Assembly: GCF_003234855.1 (NCBI RefSeq)
Contig: NZ_QKTO01000003.1
Location: forward strand, 248,001-312,000
Direction of reading: 5' to 3'
DNA length: 64,000 nucleotides
From: Curtobacterium sp. MCBD17_032
GTDB taxonomy: Bacteria; Actinomycetota; Actinomycetes; Actinomycetales; Microbacteriaceae
The notes under the pieces were generated by a model, which did no database searches, was not told where the DNA came from, and worked only from the letters and a program-made list of their open reading frames with translations. The first letter of the stretch is position 1. Every line of letters starts with the position of its first letter. A program made the position numbers and the translations under genes. This document shows positions 1 to 7,958 of this stretch, one piece after another.

Positions 1-122
1 GTGCCGACGGCGCCGGCGCGCTTGGCCATGTCCAGCGCGAACGAGATGAACGCGATGACGTAGACCGCCATCGCGGAGTACGTCAGGACCACCGAGTAGG
101 TGGCGAGTGTGGTCGTGTTCAC
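1..122 (-). CDS. ccsB: CcsA/CcsB-type cytochrome c assembly protein, N-terminal fragment
   Basis: Only the first 40 codons lie in the window; the gene starts with GTG at 122 and runs off the left edge. The visible part begins VNTTTLATYSVVL and contains a hydrophobic stretch (TYSAMAVYVIAFISFAL), as expected for the first membrane helix of this multi-helix family. With ResB the protein forms the System II cytochrome c synthetase, which moves heme across the membrane and attaches it to apocytochromes. The GTG overlaps the resB stop by four bases (119-122), so translation is probably coupled. The call rests mostly on position, as last gene of the phosphatase-thioredoxin-ccdA-resB-ccsB order also found in mycobacteria. 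Confidence 0.75.
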   Translation of the reverse strand, partial: MNTTTLATYSVVLTYSAMAVYVIAFISFALDMAKRAGAVG

Positions 123-1942
123 TGGGCGATCCTAACTCCGAGGTCCGACATGTGCCGCTGGGCGATATCCGCAACCGCCCGCTCGAGGTTCGGGTCCTCG
201 CCGCGGGCCAGACCCGCGTACTCGAGGTCGAACTCCCCGTGCTCCGCCCCGGTCCGGCGCACGGCCTTGACCCACACGCGTCGACGCGGGACGAACAGCG
301 AGGTGAGCAGGCCGAGCACCGACAGGATCGCGAACGCGGCGACCCAGAGCTGCGACGGGTCGTGGTGCACGTCGAGCGAGACGTACCGCTTCACACCGTC
401 GAACGTGATCGAGCCGGCGCCGTCCGGGAGCTGCTTCGTCTCGCCGGGCTTCATCGAGATGCTCGGGGCGTCCGACTGCCGACCGGCGATCTGCGTCAGG
501 CCCTTCGTCGAGAGCTGGTACACGCTCTGCGGCACACCGTCGTCGAGCCCGAGGTCGCCGGTGTACACCTGCAGCGACAGCATCGGGTTCTCGGTGTCCG
601 GGTAGGCCGACGCGAACGCACCGGAGCCCTGCTTGACCGCGGTCGGGTAGAAGAAGCCGATCATGCCGAGCTGGTCGGGCGACGCGTCCGGGACCTTGAT
701 GACACCCGTCGAGGTGTAGTTCGCGTCCTCGGGCAGGAACGGCACGACGTCCTGGAACGCCACGTCGCCCTCGCCGTCGCGCACGGTGACCTGCATCGCG
801 TAGCCGTTGCCGAGCAGGTACACGTTCGTCCCGCCGATCGCGAGCGGTTCGTTCACGCCGAGCCGGCTCGTCTCCTCCGCACCGTCCTGCGTCCGTGCGG
901 TCACGGTCGCCGAGTAGTCGGTGGCCTGTCCGAGCGCGTCGAGGTTGGTCTCCTCGTACTTCGTCTCGAAGTCGTCGAGCGTCAGGTTGTAGCCCTGGAG
1001 GTCCGACTGCGAGAACCAACGACCGGGGTTGAAGGAGTCGTAGGAGCCGAGGACGTTCGTGAAGGTCTGCCCCTCGACGAGCAGGCGCTGCCCGGTGTAG
1101 CTGAAGCCGCCGCCGAGGCCGACGGCCAGGAGCACACCCACGAGGGCCGCGTGGAACACCAGGTTGCCGGTCTCGCGCAGGTACCCGCGCTCGGCGCTGA
1201 CGGAGTCCCCGAACCGCTCGACGCGGTAGCCGGAGCGCTTCAGCTGCACCATCGCGCTCGTCACGGCGTGGTCGACGGACGGGAGGCCCGGGGTCGGGTC
1301 CGCCCCGCCGGTCGCGGAGTCCTCACGGGCACCGCGGTCCGTCCCGCCGGTCGTGGTGTTCCCGGCGGCACCGGCGTCCGTCACGCCGGTCGCGGTGTCC
1401 GCGCGGGCACCGACGGTCTCGGGGGTCACCGCCACCGAGTGGAACCCGGCGAGACGACCGAGGCGCGCCGGCGTCCTCGGGGGACGCGTCCGCAGCGCCT
1501 GCCAGTGGTGGCGGGTCCGCGGCACGATGCAGCCGATGAGCGACACGAAGAGCAGCAGGTAGATCGCCGAGAACCAGACCGACGTGTAGGTGTCGAACAC
1601 CTGCAGCTTGTCGAGGACCGGGAACAGCGCCGGGTGGTCGTTCTCGTACTGCACGACACCGTTCGGGTCCGCCTGCCGCTGCGGCACGAGCGAGCCCGGG
1701 ATGGCCGCGAGCGCGAGCAGCATGAGCAGGAAGAGCGCCGTCCGCATGCTCGTCAGCTGCCGCCAGGCGAAGCGGAGGTACCCGACGACCCCGAGCTTCG
1801 GCTGCGCGATGCCGTCGTCCGGTGCGCTCGACGCGACCGGGGTGCCGTCGACGTGGTCGGACGGTCGCTGGGGGTCCGACGACCGGTCGACCCCGGTCTC
1901 GTCGACCACGTCGTCCTCGTTCCTGTCAGACCGCGGGGACAA
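119..1942 (-). CDS. resB: cytochrome c biogenesis protein ResB
   Basis: This 607-residue protein matches the ResB (Ccs1) family, the partner of CcsB in System II heme attachment. Hydrophobic helices appear near residues 66-88, 120-141, 260-280 and 530-550; the long stretch between the last two would form the extracytoplasmic domain seen in ResB. The N-terminal 50 residues are acidic and disordered-looking. Residues about 176-218 are a Thr/Gly/Ala-rich low-complexity insert between helices two and three, encoded by GC-rich near-repeats, which is unusual for the family. The start overlaps the end of ccdA by 17 bases and the stop overlaps ccsB by four, so it belongs to the same transcript. Confidence 0.9.
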   Translation of the reverse strand: MSPRSDRNEDDVVDETGVDRSSDPQRPSDHVDGTPVASSAPDDGIAQPKLGVVGYLRFAWRQLTSMRTALFLLMLLALAAIPGSLVPQRQADPNGVVQYENDHPALFPVLDKLQVFDTYTSVWFSAIYLLLFVSLIGCIVPRTRHHWQALRTRPPRTPARLGRLAGFHSVAVTPETVGARADTATGVTDAGAAGNTTTGGTDRGAREDSATGGADPTPGLPSVDHAVTSAMVQLKRSGYRVERFGDSVSAERGYLRETGNLVFHAALVGVLLAVGLGGGFSYTGQRLLVEGQTFTNVLGSYDSFNPGRWFSQSDLQGYNLTLDDFETKYEETNLDALGQATDYSATVTARTQDGAEETSRLGVNEPLAIGGTNVYLLGNGYAMQVTVRDGEGDVAFQDVVPFLPEDANYTSTGVIKVPDASPDQLGMIGFFYPTAVKQGSGAFASAYPDTENPMLSLQVYTGDLGLDDGVPQSVYQLSTKGLTQIAGRQSDAPSISMKPGETKQLPDGAGSITFDGVKRYVSLDVHHDPSQLWVAAFAILSVLGLLTSLFVPRRRVWVKAVRRTGAEHGEFDLEYAGLARGEDPNLERAVADIAQRHMSDLGVRIAQ

Positions 1943-2672
1943 AGCTCTGGATCACCGCCCCGACGCTCGACATGACGGCCGACCAGATGCCGGTGACCAT
2001 GAGCAGACCGATGACGATCAGGATCGCTCCTCCGATGATGTTGACGGTGCGCATGTGCCGCTTGACGACGCCGATCGCACCCGAGGCCCACCCGGCGCCG
2101 AGCGCGACGAGCAGGAACGGGACGCCGAGCCCGACGCAGTACGCGATGCCGAGCACGACGCCCTGCCAGGCGCTGCCGGACTGGAAGCTGATGAGGTTGA
2201 TCGCCGCGAGGGTCGGGCCGATGCAGGGCGTCCACCCGAGCGCGAACACGATGCCGAGCAACGGCGCACCGAGCAACCCGGTACGTGGGGTGAAGGAGGA
2301 CTTGACGGTCCGCTGCAGGAACGTGAACCGTCCGATGAACACCAGTCCCATCGCGATCACGACGATGCCCATGAGCTGGACGATGAGGTCGCGCCAGCGC
2401 ACGAGCCAGAAGCCGACCGCGCCCGCCGCCGCCGACCCCAGGACGAAGACGACCGTGAAGCCCAGCACGAACAGGAGCACGCCGAGGAGCACGCGCCCGC
2501 GGGAGTGCCGCGAGCCGTCGGCGATCCCGCCCACGTACCCGAGGTACCCCGGCACGAGGGGCAGCACGCAGGGCGAGAGGAACGAGACGAGCCCGGCGAG
2601 CGCCGCGACGGGCAGCCCGACCAGGAGCTGCCCGCTGAAGATCGCGTCGGCGAAGGGGTTGCCGCTGGTCAC
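1926..2672 (-). CDS. ccdA: thiol-disulfide transport protein CcdA
   Basis: CcdA passes electrons from cytoplasmic thioredoxin across the membrane to extracytoplasmic thiol proteins, here probably the TlpA-like protein encoded just upstream. The 248 residues form about six hydrophobic helices. The two redox cysteines sit in the family motifs SPCVLPLVPGYLGY (near residue 34) and GWTPCIGP (near residue 148). The length is normal for bacterial CcdA. It starts three bases after the stop of the TlpA-like gene and runs into resB, so the electron donor, its membrane partner and the heme-attachment proteins are made together. Confidence 0.93.
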   Translation of the reverse strand: MTSGNPFADAIFSGQLLVGLPVAALAGLVSFLSPCVLPLVPGYLGYVGGIADGSRHSRGRVLLGVLLFVLGFTVVFVLGSAAAGAVGFWLVRWRDLIVQLMGIVVIAMGLVFIGRFTFLQRTVKSSFTPRTGLLGAPLLGIVFALGWTPCIGPTLAAINLISFQSGSAWQGVVLGIAYCVGLGVPFLLVALGAGWASGAIGVVKRHMRTVNIIGGAILIVIGLLMVTGIWSAVMSSVGAVIQSFVPAV

Positions 2673-2675
2673 CGG

Positions 2676-3293
2676 TCAGGACGCCTTGCCGGACAGTTCG
2701 TCGTCGACCAGGGTGGTGAGGATGCCCGGGCCGTCGACGGCGCCGAGGACGCGCGCGGCGACGCGGCCCTGCTCGTCGAGGACGATCGTCGTCGGCACGG
2801 CGTTCGGGGCGATCTCGCCGGAGAGCGCGAGCTGCATGGTGCCGGTCTCGGCGTCGAGCACCGTCGGGTAGTCGACGCCGAACTTCCGCTCGAAGGCCTT
2901 CGCGGTGCCGGCCTCGTCGCGGACGTTGACGCCGATGAACTGCACGTCGTCGTCGGCGAACCGCTCGTGCACGGTGTTGAGGTGCTTCGCCTCGGCTCGG
3001 CACGGCGGGCACCCGGCGTACCAGAAGTTGATGACGACCACGTCGCCGCGCATGGCCTTCGACGACACCTCGTCCCCCGTGATCGTCTCCGCGGTGAAGT
3101 CGATCGGGTCGGAGCGGTCCGCGGCGGCGACCTCGGTGACGGCGCCGGTCCCGGAGATGTAGTTCTGGGTGCTGCCGTTGCCGTACTGCTTCGACAGGGA
3201 GTCGTTGCTCGAGGAGCACCCGACGAGGACGAGTGCCGTCGCGATCACGATCGCTGCGGCCCCGGCGGTCCGGGTGCGGGTGGTGCGCGTCAC
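2676..3293 (-). CDS. TlpA-family thioredoxin lipoprotein (ResA/CcsX-like)
   Basis: This is a predicted 205-residue membrane-anchored thioredoxin that would reduce the CXXC heme-binding site of apocytochrome c. A basic start (VTRTTRTRT) is followed by a hydrophobic helix and a lipobox ending LVLVGCSSS, so Cys about 25 is probably lipidated. The thioredoxin fold carries the active site NFWYAGCPPCR, with the cysteines as CPPC, and a later VPTTIVLDEQGRV segment holds the cis-proline region. I chose the GTG at 3293 because it gives a proper signal peptide and overlaps the stop of the upstream phosphatase as GTGA; a longer open frame upstream lacks sense. Confidence 0.92.
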   Translation of the reverse strand: MTRTTRTRTAGAAAIVIATALVLVGCSSSNDSLSKQYGNGSTQNYISGTGAVTEVAAADRSDPIDFTAETITGDEVSSKAMRGDVVVINFWYAGCPPCRAEAKHLNTVHERFADDDVQFIGVNVRDEAGTAKAFERKFGVDYPTVLDAETGTMQLALSGEIAPNAVPTTIVLDEQGRVAARVLGAVDGPGILTTLVDDELSGKAS

Positions 3294-3946
3294 ACTGCTC
3301 CTTCGTCGATGGCCGTGGCACGGAGCTCGGCCGCGGGGTCCGCGTACCCGACCTCGGTGAACCGGACGGCCGTGGTGTCGGGGGTCCGCACGAGGGTCGT
3401 GATGCTCGAGAGGTCGCACCGGCGCTTCCGCGGGTCGTGCCAGAGCGGCTCCCCCGCGAGCCGGCGGTGCACCATCCAGATCGGCAGCTGGTGGCTCACG
3501 AGGACGACGTCGCCGTCGTCGACGCTCTCCCACGCGGTCGTGACGGCGGCGAGCATCCGGTTGGCGATCGACTCGTACGCCTCGCCCCAGCTCGGGCGCA
3601 GCGGGTTCGCGATCCACGGCCACTCGGCCGGACGCCGGACTGAGCGCTTGGTGAACCCGGGCGGCTGACCCTCGTACCGGTTGGTCGGCTCGATGAGCCG
3701 TTCGTCGAGGCGGACGTCGAGGTCGTAGGCCGCTGCCCAGGGCGCTGCCGACTCCTGGGTGCGCTGCAACGGGGAGGCGACGATCGCCCGGACGTCGATG
3801 CCGGCGTCCTTCCAGGCGGTGGCCGAGGCCTGCGCCATCCGGGTGCCGAGCTCGCTCAGACCGAAGCCCGGGAGCCGCCCGTAGAGGACACGGTCGGGGT
3901 TGTGGACCTCGCCGTGCCGCACGAGGTGGATCTTGGTCGCGGGCAT
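3290..3946 (-). CDS. histidine phosphatase family protein (phosphoglycerate mutase-like)
   Basis: The 218-residue product has the branch-defining motif HLVRHGEVHNP near the N-terminus, with the phospho-accepting histidine, and a later VLVSHQLPIWMV with the second catalytic histidine. These are the hallmarks of the histidine phosphatase clan. The substrate is not known. The gene heads the cytochrome c maturation genes in the same order as Rv0525 in mycobacteria, where it is also conserved, which hints at a link to this pathway without proving one. The ATG lies 7 bases after a TACACT box (3954-3959), so the mRNA is probably leaderless. Confidence 0.9.
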   Translation of the reverse strand: MPATKIHLVRHGEVHNPDRVLYGRLPGFGLSELGTRMAQASATAWKDAGIDVRAIVASPLQRTQESAAPWAAAYDLDVRLDERLIEPTNRYEGQPPGFTKRSVRRPAEWPWIANPLRPSWGEAYESIANRMLAAVTTAWESVDDGDVVLVSHQLPIWMVHRRLAGEPLWHDPRKRRCDLSSITTLVRTPDTTAVRFTEVGYADPAAELRATAIDEGAV

Positions 3947-3953
3947 GGGTTCC

Positions 3954-3959
3954 AGTGTA
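3954..3959 (-). promoter_or_regulatory. -10 box of the cytochrome c maturation operon
   Basis: TACACT on the minus strand, 7 bases before the ATG at 3946. The spacing places the transcript start at or next to the start codon, so the operon mRNA should be leaderless. Confidence 0.6.
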
Positions 3960-4014
3960 GGTCGGTCATGCCCGTCCACCGGCCCCACAGCGGATCCACG
4001 GACTTCGGGACCGT

Positions 4015-5505
4015 TCAGTCGAGGTGACCGGACAGGCGGCCGTGCAACGCGGTCGAACCGGTGTTCAGGTTGACCACCTCGACCGTGGAGCCGTGCTTCG
4101 CGAACCGCTGCTCGATGCCGTCCAGGGCGGCGACGGTGCTCGCGTCGAAGACGTGCGCCTCGGACATGTCGACGACGACGTGCTCGGGGTCCTCGGCGTA
4201 GGAGAACCGGTTGACGAGGTCGTTCGAGGACGCGAAGAACAGTGCCCCGCGCACCCGGTAGCGGACCGTGCGCTCGTCGACCGGTTCGCGCACGACCTCG
4301 ACGACGTGCGCGACCCGGCGGGCGAACACCAGCGCGGCGACGACGACCCCGACGAGGACCCCGGTGGCGAGGTTCTCGGTCGCCACGACGACCAGCACGG
4401 TGATGACCATGACGGCCGTCTCGCCGAGGGGCATGCGGCGGAGGGTGCGCGGCCGGATGCTGTGCCAGTCGAACGTGGCGACGCAGACCATGAGCATCAC
4501 CGCGGTGAGGGCCGCCATCGGGATCTGTGCGACCAGGTCGTGCAGGACGATCGTCAGCACGAGCACCGCCGCGCCGGCCGTGAACGTGGACACCCTGGTG
4601 CGGGCGCCGGCGGTCTTCACGTTGATGACCGTCTGCCCGATCATGGCGCACCCGCCCGTGCCGCCGAAGAAGCCCGACGCGATGTTCGCGATGCCCTGGC
4701 CCCACGACTCCCGCCAGGCGCTCGAGCGCGTCTCGGTGACGGCGTCGACGAGCTGCGCGGTGAGCAGCGTCTCGATGAGGCCGACGATCGCCACCCCGAA
4801 CGCGTAAGGCGCGATGATCCGCAGCGTGTCCAGGGTGACGGGCACCGTGATGCCGCCGAATCCGGGGAGGGCCGTGGGGAGGGCACCCTCGTCGCCGACG
4901 GTGGGGACGGCGATGCCGAAGAGCATCGTGATCCCCGTCACGACGACGACGGCGATGAGCGGCGCCGGGACCGCCTTGGTGAGGAACGGGACGCCGACGA
5001 TGAGCGCGATGCCGAGCGCGGTGAGCGGCCACACCACGACCGGCACGTCGTCGCCGAGGAGGTTCGGCAGCTGTGCGGTGAAGATGAGGATCGCGAGCGC
5101 GTTGACGAAGGCGAGGTTGACGCTCCGCGGGATGAAGCGCATCAGCCGTGCAACGCCGAGGAACCCGAGCACGAGTTGGAACACCCCGCCGAGCACGATC
5201 GCCGGGACGAGGTACGCGACGCCGTGGTCCCGCACGAGGGGTGCGATGACGAGCGCGACCGAACCGGCAGCAGCCGAGATCATGGCGGGTCGGCCGCCGA
5301 CGACCGAGATGACGACCGCGAAGACGACGCTCGAGAAGAGGCCGACCGCGGGGTCCACCCCGGCGACCACGGAGAACGAGATCGCCTCCGGGATCAGGGC
5401 GAGCGCTGTCACGACACCGGCCAGGACCTCCCGCGTGAGGAGGCGCGGGGACCGCAGTGCGGCGAGGACGCTCGGTGTGGCAGGAGCAGCGGTGGAGGTC
5501 GACAT
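4015..5505 (-). CDS. SulP family anion transporter with STAS domain
   Basis: The 496-residue protein is a SulP (SLC26) secondary transporter, whose members carry sulfate, bicarbonate or other anions; the substrate cannot be told from sequence. Some 10-12 hydrophobic segments fill residues 20-395, including the family region LIPEAISFSVVAGVDPAVGLF and an internal GFFGGTGGCAMIGQT. Residues about 400-495 form a cytoplasmic STAS domain (VVVDMSEAHVFDASTVAALD). The ATG at 5505 is preceded by TAGGGT at 8 bases, suggesting a leaderless transcript; that box lies inside the 5515-5538 palindrome, so the divergent MerR protein probably controls the gene. Confidence 0.92.
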   Translation of the reverse strand: MSTSTAAPATPSVLAALRSPRLLTREVLAGVVTALALIPEAISFSVVAGVDPAVGLFSSVVFAVVISVVGGRPAMISAAAGSVALVIAPLVRDHGVAYLVPAIVLGGVFQLVLGFLGVARLMRFIPRSVNLAFVNALAILIFTAQLPNLLGDDVPVVVWPLTALGIALIVGVPFLTKAVPAPLIAVVVVTGITMLFGIAVPTVGDEGALPTALPGFGGITVPVTLDTLRIIAPYAFGVAIVGLIETLLTAQLVDAVTETRSSAWRESWGQGIANIASGFFGGTGGCAMIGQTVINVKTAGARTRVSTFTAGAAVLVLTIVLHDLVAQIPMAALTAVMLMVCVATFDWHSIRPRTLRRMPLGETAVMVITVLVVVATENLATGVLVGVVVAALVFARRVAHVVEVVREPVDERTVRYRVRGALFFASSNDLVNRFSYAEDPEHVVVDMSEAHVFDASTVAALDGIEQRFAKHGSTVEVVNLNTGSTALHGRLSGHLD

Positions 5506-5514
5506 CGGGGGCAA

Positions 5515-5538
5515 CCCTACCCTCACGTGAGGGTAGGG
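5515..5538. promoter_or_regulatory. perfect 24-bp palindrome between sulP and merR (candidate MerR operator)
   Basis: The two halves CCCTACCCTCAC and GTGAGGGTAGGG are exact reverse complements. The site lies between the divergent transporter and MerR-family genes and overlaps the probable -10 box (TAGGGT, 5514-5519 minus strand) of the transporter. This is the expected place for a MerR-type regulator site. Confidence 0.75.
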
Positions 5539-5608
5539 ATGCACGCGTGCGAGGGTGAGCGGGCACTGCTCGACACACTCAGCCCCGTGCGGCTCGCGCT
5601 CTGCCACG

Positions 5609-6019
5609 ATGACGGACATGACCGATCCGGACGTCCCAGCGACCATGCACATCGGGGAGCTCGCGGAGCGCACCGGGATGTCGCTCCGGTCCATCCGGCA
5701 CTACGACGAGGTCGGGTTGCTCGTGCCGAGCGGCCGCACGACCGGCGGGTTCCGCGTCTACACGGCCGGCGACCTGGAGCGCTTGCTCGTCATCCGTCGG
5801 ATGAAGCCGCTCGGGTTCACGCTCGAGGAGATGGCGGGACTCCTCCGCGTGGTCGACGGTCTGACGGCCGGGGACCCCGATGAGGCACCCGCCCTCGCCG
5901 CGCAGCTCGACGCGTTCCTCGAGGACGCGACGGCCCGCCACGCGAAGCTGTTGGAACGGGCCGCGATGGCCGAGGAGTTCATCGGCACCCTGGGGTCGTT
6001 GCGCGCGTCGTTGCCCTGA
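5609..6019 (+). CDS. MerR family transcriptional regulator
   Basis: The 136-residue product has the N-terminal MerR winged helix: MHIGELAERTGMSLRSIRHY, then DEVGLLVPSGRTTGGFRVY and a wing/linker reaching DLERLLVIRRMKPLGFTLEEM. A dimerization helix follows (residues 75-130). It contains no cysteine, so it is neither a SoxR-type iron-sulfur sensor nor a CueR-like metal thiolate sensor; the inducer is unknown. Start choice is uncertain: ATG at 5609, 5618 and 5645 are all in frame and no clear ribosome site is visible. Divergence from the SulP gene across a perfect palindrome suggests it regulates that transporter and itself. Confidence 0.88.
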   Translation: MTDMTDPDVPATMHIGELAERTGMSLRSIRHYDEVGLLVPSGRTTGGFRVYTAGDLERLLVIRRMKPLGFTLEEMAGLLRVVDGLTAGDPDEAPALAAQLDAFLEDATARHAKLLERAAMAEEFIGTLGSLRASLP

Positions 6020-6311
6020 ACCGGCGCCCCTCCTTGCTCGCCGCTCGGCCGCCCTCCGCACTCTGTCTCCCCCTCGCGGTCATGGCGTGACCAGGCCGCA
6101 GCACCCCTCCGGACCCTCCGTCATGGGTACCGCCCCGTTCGTCCTGCGACCTGGCCACGACGACGACGCTACGGATGCGGCGGGGCCGCCGCGGGCCTCC
6201 CGGCCGGACTGTGGACAGCCGGCGAACCAGCGGTGGCTGTGGAGACTTGCCGTGGGCTGGAACCGGGTTCTCCACAGGCGACGCCGTTCGCGCGCCCGGC
6301 CGGTAGACTCG
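6020..6311. other. intergenic region before aspS
   Basis: No gene found. The region holds an inverted repeat of nine bases (CTGTGGAGA at 6237-6245 and TCTCCACAG at 6269-6277) and one copy of the GGGCCTCCCG word (near 6193). A TAGACT box (6304-6309) lies just before the aspS start region. Confidence 0.5.
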
Positions 6312-7658
6312 ATGACCGTGATCGAACGCACCCGCATCGCCGACCTGGCAAGCCTCCCCGACGGCCCCGTCTCCGTGGCCGGATGGGTCGAGACCGTCCG
6401 CGATCAGAAGAAGGTGCAGTTCGTCGTGCTGCGCGACGAGACCGGCGCCGTCCAGCTCGTGAACCCGGCGACGCGCGAAGCCGCTGAGGGCGACGACGCA
6501 TCGGCCGCTGCGCTCGCGACCACCGAGACGATCTCCGGGCTCGCGCACGGTTCGTTCATCCACGTCGCGGGCACGCTCAAGGCCGACGAGCGCGTGAAGC
6601 TCGGTGGGCTCGAGGTCAAGGTCGGGGAGCTGACCGTCGTGAGTGCCGCGATCCCGGAGACCCCGATCGCCGACGACTCCTCGCTGGACAAGCGTCTCGA
6701 CTGGCGCTTCCTCGACCTGCGCAACCGCAAGCAGAACCTGATCTTCCGCATCCAGACCACCCTCGAGCACGCGTTCCGCACCTACTGGGTCGAGCGGGAC
6801 TACATCGAGATCCACACCCCGAAGCTCATGGCCTCGGCGTCGGAGTCGCGCGCCGAACTCTTCCAGCTCGAGTACTTCGAGACCACGGCGTATCTCGCGC
6901 AGTCGCCGCAGAACTTCAAGCAGATGGCGCAGCCCGCTGGCTTCGGCGCCGTCTTCGAGATCGCCGACGCGTTCCGCGCCGACCCCTCCTTCACGAGCCG
7001 GCACGCCACCGAGTTCACCAGCGTCGACGCCGAGTTCTCGTGGATCGAGTCGCACGCGGACGTCATGGCGATGCACGAGGAGGTCCTCGTCGCCGGCATC
7101 ACGGCCGTCAAGGAGAAGTACGGCACCGCGATCGAAGAGGTCTTCGGCTTCGAGCTGCAGGTCCCGACGACGCCGTTCCCCCGGGTCACCCTCGCCGAGG
7201 CGCGCAAGATCGTCGCCGACAGCGGCTACGAGGTCGTCCGTGCGGACGGCGACCTCGACCCCGAGGGCGAGCGCCGTGTCTCCGCATGGGCGAAGGAGCA
7301 CCACGGCTCCGAGTTCGTCTTCGTCACCGACTACGACGCGTCGATCCGCCCGTACTACCACATGCGTCACGCCGACGACCCGACGCTCACGAACAGCTAC
7401 GACCTGCTGTTCAACGGCGCCGAGATCTCCACGGGCGCGCAGCGTGAGCACCGCGTCGACGTCCTCACCGCGCAGGCGGAGGAGAAGGGCCTGGACCCGG
7501 CGGAGCTCGGCTGGTACCTCGACTTCTTCCGGTACGGGGTGCCGCCGCACGGTGGGTTCGGCATGGGCCTGGCGCGCGTGCTCATGCTCATGCTCGGCGA
7601 GCCGTCCATCCGCGAGGTCACGTACCTCTTCCGCGGCCCGACCCGCCTCACGCCGTAG
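6312..7658 (+). CDS. aspS: aspartate--tRNA ligase, archaeal/eukaryotic-type
   Basis: This class II aminoacyl-tRNA synthetase charges tRNA with aspartate. The 448 residues comprise an N-terminal OB-fold (VSVAGWVETVRDQKKVQFVV) and a catalytic core with motif 2 (FEIADAFRADPSFTSRHATE) and motif 3 (GGFGMGLARVLMLML). At about 440 residues it lacks the large GAD insertion of typical bacterial AspRS (about 590 residues), so it is the short type, which is often non-discriminating and also charges tRNA-Asn; discrimination cannot be judged here. TAGACT (6304-6309) lies too close to the ATG at 6312; if it is the -10 box, the GTG at 6318 would be a leaderless start. Confidence 0.93.
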   Translation: MTVIERTRIADLASLPDGPVSVAGWVETVRDQKKVQFVVLRDETGAVQLVNPATREAAEGDDASAAALATTETISGLAHGSFIHVAGTLKADERVKLGGLEVKVGELTVVSAAIPETPIADDSSLDKRLDWRFLDLRNRKQNLIFRIQTTLEHAFRTYWVERDYIEIHTPKLMASASESRAELFQLEYFETTAYLAQSPQNFKQMAQPAGFGAVFEIADAFRADPSFTSRHATEFTSVDAEFSWIESHADVMAMHEEVLVAGITAVKEKYGTAIEEVFGFELQVPTTPFPRVTLAEARKIVADSGYEVVRADGDLDPEGERRVSAWAKEHHGSEFVFVTDYDASIRPYYHMRHADDPTLTNSYDLLFNGAEISTGAQREHRVDVLTAQAEEKGLDPAELGWYLDFFRYGVPPHGGFGMGLARVLMLMLGEPSIREVTYLFRGPTRLTP

Positions 7659-7958
7659 GTCGCCCCCTCCCCCGGGCGGCGGACCGGGTCGGTGGATCGC
7701 TCCGGCGCGCCCGGCGCCGACTGCCGCGGTGCCGACCGCCATGGTGCCGACTGGCGCGGTGCCGACCGCCGCGGCACCGACCGCCGCGGCACCGACCGGC
7801 ACCGCACAACGAGAACCGGCTCGAACCACGGACGTCCGTGGTTCGAGCCGGTTCCCGTTGTGCTCGTCCGCGTCGCGCCGGTCGCGCTCGTCCGGATCCC
7901 ACCGGTCCCGCTCGTCCGGGTCGCGCCGGTCGTGCGCGATGCTCGGCCTGCCGCCGGC
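7659..7958. other. intergenic region with minisatellites around a long inverted repeat
   Basis: No gene found. Before the inverted repeat at 7805-7862 there are about five copies of a 15-bp unit resembling GGTGCCGACCGCCGC (about 7727-7800). After it are three looser copies of a unit like CTCGTCCGGGTCGCGCCGGT (about 7863-7935). The region separates the 3' ends of convergent aspS and the Dabb gene. Confidence 0.55.
7805..7862. repeat. 58-bp inverted repeat, 29-bp arms, no loop
   Basis: Arms 7805-7833 and 7834-7862 are reverse complements with one mismatch, centred on GGACGTCC. It lies between convergent genes and could be a bidirectional terminator, but it has no T tract and is far longer than usual. 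Confidence 0.7.

Noticed and set aside
107-1975. A long open frame (622 codons) on the plus strand opposite resB, and similar long antisense frames elsewhere such as 28416-32726
   Set aside because: High-GC codon bias leaves antisense frames open. The products are Arg/Pro/His-rich without family features, while the opposite strand encodes a clear protein.
6209-6277. DnaA boxes or replication origin
   Set aside because: TGTGGA and TCCACA words are present but no full TTATCCACA-type boxes, and no dnaA, dnaN or partition genes lie near.
6020-6311. T-box riboswitch upstream of aspS
   Set aside because: No T-box consensus (TGGNACC-like) or specifier loop is seen, and the inverted repeat lies upstream of the likely -10 box.
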